Positions 62,777 to 64,000 of a stretch of DNA of 64,000 nucleotides are shown here, in pieces. This stretch comes from Mycobacteroides franklinii (lineage in GTDB: Bacteria > Actinomycetota > Actinomycetes > Mycobacteriales > Mycobacteriaceae), in assembly GCF_002013895.1 (NCBI RefSeq), contig NZ_MAFQ01000007.1, positions 124,001 to 188,000 on the forward strand. Direction: 5' to 3'. The position numbers and the translations under genes are program-made. Every line of letters starts with the position of its first letter. Positions within the stretch are counted from its first letter, which is position 1. Under the pieces are notes generated by a model. That model worked only from the letters and a program-made list of their open reading frames with translations, ran no database searches and had not been told where the DNA came from.

Positions 62777-63081
62777 GATGCTGTGTCAAGGATGTGTTCC
62801 AGTTCCGGCGTGGGTGCCAGCAACCGGTGGATGGCTTTGGCGAGAACTTCGGGTTGGTCGTCGGAGATGAATGCACGTGTGTGCGGGATCAGCTCGACTC
62901 GCGCGCCGGTGAGCCGTTTTTGCAGTCGGCGGGCGTGCCGACGGAGGAATATGACGTTGCCCGACGCGCTCCAGGCGATGAGCGTTCGGCCCGTGAATCG
63001 GTGCAATTGCCGTACGGCGGCGATGGCGGCGCGGGGCCGCGCTACCACCACGATTTTCCTGTCCTGCAACGTGTTACTCAT
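62773..63081 (-). CDS. C-terminal part of an alpha/beta hydrolase, truncated
   Basis: 102 residues. RTLIAWSASGNVIFLRRHARRL near 32-53 and ARVELIPHTRAFISDDQPEVLAKAI near 60-84 match the last third of an epoxide-hydrolase/dehalogenase-type alpha/beta hydrolase, including the acid and His-equivalent regions, with Gly in place of the usual Asp (S-x-x-D becomes SASGN). The nucleophile and oxyanion segments are missing. The first 30 residues are unrelated and the ATG follows GAGGAGAAGC. It may be a remnant kept as a leader for the MOSC gene, with which it overlaps by 4 bases. Confidence 0.65.
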   Translation of the reverse strand: MSNTLQDRKIVVVARPRAAIAAVRQLHRFTGRTLIAWSASGNVIFLRRHARRLQKRLTGARVELIPHTRAFISDDQPEVLAKAIHRLLAPTPELEHILDTAS

Positions 63082-63170
63082 CGTCAGCTTCTCCTCGGGT
63101 CTGGATGCCGGAGCGGCTGGCGGGTATCGGGGCTCCCAGTCCGTTCAGCCGCCCGTGCCAGCTGCGGTGG

Positions 63171-64000
63171 TCAGGTGAAGGCCTTCCTCATTAGCTCGTG
63201 AATGTGCTCGGTGATGGTGTCGGCTTCTTCTTCGAGGGCGAAGTGGCCGGTGTCGAGCAGCACTACGGTCGCGTCGGGCACGTCGTTTTTATAGGCCTGG
63301 GCGCCGGCGGGGATGAAGAACGGGTCGTTTTGCCCCCAGATCGCAAGCAAGGCGGGTTGGCGTTCCCGCAGCCAGGCCTGCCAGTGGGGGTAGCGGGGCG
63401 GGTTGTTCTGGTAGTCCCACAGCAGGGCTTTCATGTAGTCGGCACGCCCGGGCAGGTCCAACACGCGCTGGTCGTCAAAGGCGTGTGCGGGGTCGATGTG
63501 CTCGGGATCGCGGGCACCGGCCTGCCATTGCATCTGGGTGCCGGGCAGGCTGACGAACTCGTCGACGGCGGGCTGGCCGGCGTCGCGGTCTTCCCACCAG
63601 TTGGCGAGCGCGGCGACGCCGGGTCCGAAGCCGTCGGTGTAGGCGTTGGCGTTTTGGGTGATGATCGCCGCCACCCGCTGGTCATGCTCGAGGGCGATGC
63701 GGAAGCCGACCGGGGCGCCGAAGTCGAACATGTAGATGGCGTAGTCCTTAATGGCGAGCGCGTCGATCGTCTTACCGGTGACCTCGGCGAGCCGGTCGAA
63801 CGTGGGGGATTGGGGCAGCGGGTCTGACTGCCCGAAGCCGGGGTAGTCGATGGCCACGGTGTGCCATTGCTCGGCGAGTCGGTCGATCAGGCGGACGTAG
63901 GCGCGGGTACTCGACGGGTAGCCGGGCAGCAGCACCAGCGTCGGCCGGTCGCGGTCGCCGGCTTCGCGGACGAAGACATGCAGATGGTCGATGGTCAGGC
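63171..64000 (-). CDS. Alpha/beta hydrolase, epoxide hydrolase/dehalogenase-like, 5' end outside window
   Basis: The frame is open to the right window edge (about 276 visible residues), so the start lies beyond 64000. HVFVREAGDRDRPTLVLLPGYPSSTRAYVRLIDRLA contains the oxyanion loop. The nucleophile elbow IYMFDFGAPVGFRIAL has Asp in place of Ser, as in epoxide hydrolases and haloalkane dehalogenases. The catalytic acid is in IWGQNDPFFIPAG and the His in LLDTGHFALEEEAD. The related truncated gene at 62773-63081 lies just downstream. Whether it acts on epoxides or halides cannot be told without the missing part. Confidence 0.85.
   Translation of the reverse strand, partial: LTIDHLHVFVREAGDRDRPTLVLLPGYPSSTRAYVRLIDRLAEQWHTVAIDYPGFGQSDPLPQSPTFDRLAEVTGKTIDALAIKDYAIYMFDFGAPVGFRIALEHDQRVAAIITQNANAYTDGFGPGVAALANWWEDRDAGQPAVDEFVSLPGTQMQWQAGARDPEHIDPAHAFDDQRVLDLPGRADYMKALLWDYQNNPPRYPHWQAWLRERQPALLAIWGQNDPFFIPAGAQAYKNDVPDATVVLLDTGHFALEEEADTITEHIHELMRKAFT

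Noticed and set aside
34538..64000. Insertion sequences or transposases
   Set aside because: Despite the mosaic structure, no DDE or IS-type transposase product was seen in any frame; only the AICE integrase is present.

Overview
The window looks like chromosome of a fast-growing mycobacterium, most likely the Mycobacteroides abscessus-chelonae complex. It is GC rich, uses many GTG starts, and has the mycobacterial order gpsI - pepR ... ald/aldR ... dapB ... thyA - dfrA ... thyX - dapA - rnj ... ftsK - argA - pgsA. In M. tuberculosis these blocks correspond to the Rv2783c-Rv2746c neighbourhood. The species call is inference from gene order and protein similarity recalled from memory; no search was run.

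Left half (1-34.5 kb) is core genome. It holds RNA decay (gpsI, rnj), lysine/peptidoglycan precursor synthesis (dapB, dapA), folate/thymidylate synthesis (thyA, dfrA and the flavin-dependent thyX), alanine catabolism (ald with its Lrp-type regulator), an anion transporter-carbonic anhydrase fusion, ftsK, argA and pgsA. Between these lie redox enzymes, small membrane proteins and a pair of secreted paralogues around an MpaB/rubber-oxygenase-like gene. pepR carries a one-base frameshift.

Right half (34.5-64 kb) is accessory. Core synteny stops directly after pgsA: clgR, the next gene in M. tuberculosis, is absent. The accessory DNA starts with decayed fragments and falls into four blocks. (1) 35.1-40.15 kb: BON-domain proteins, a PNPOx-like protein, a D-2-hydroxyacid dehydrogenase and small membrane proteins, several preceded by sequences resembling DosR boxes, so possibly a hypoxia/dormancy cassette. 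(2) 40.16-47.35 kb: an actinomycete integrative and conjugative element (AICE) with large serine integrase, RepSA-like initiator, FtsK/TraB-like translocase, SCO3933-type regulator, XRE regulator and creatininase-like protein. Its left end truncates a BON-domain gene. (3) 47.7-56.1 kb: a stress module (YkgB-like protein, flavodoxin-like reductase, ECF sigma/anti-sigma pair, DoxX), a TetR-controlled haloalkane dehalogenase, an MFS transporter, and an ergothioneine locus reduced to egtA and egtD. (4) 56.3-64 kb: a detoxification region with a frameshifted haloacid dehalogenase, DUF1348, AhpD-like protein, CGNR regulator, SnoaL-like protein, alpha/beta hydrolases, and a MOSC plus 2Fe-2S flavoreductase pair. 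Two diverged inverted copies of a coding remnant bracket its first 4.5 kb.

The observations most worth checking are the egtB-egtC deletion scar, the inverted coding remnants at 56.3 and 60.9 kb, the AICE insertion into a BON gene, the DosR-like boxes, the split MOSC/reductase operon, and three single-base frameshifts that could be real decay or indel errors. Left and right window edges cut gpsI and an alpha/beta hydrolase gene.
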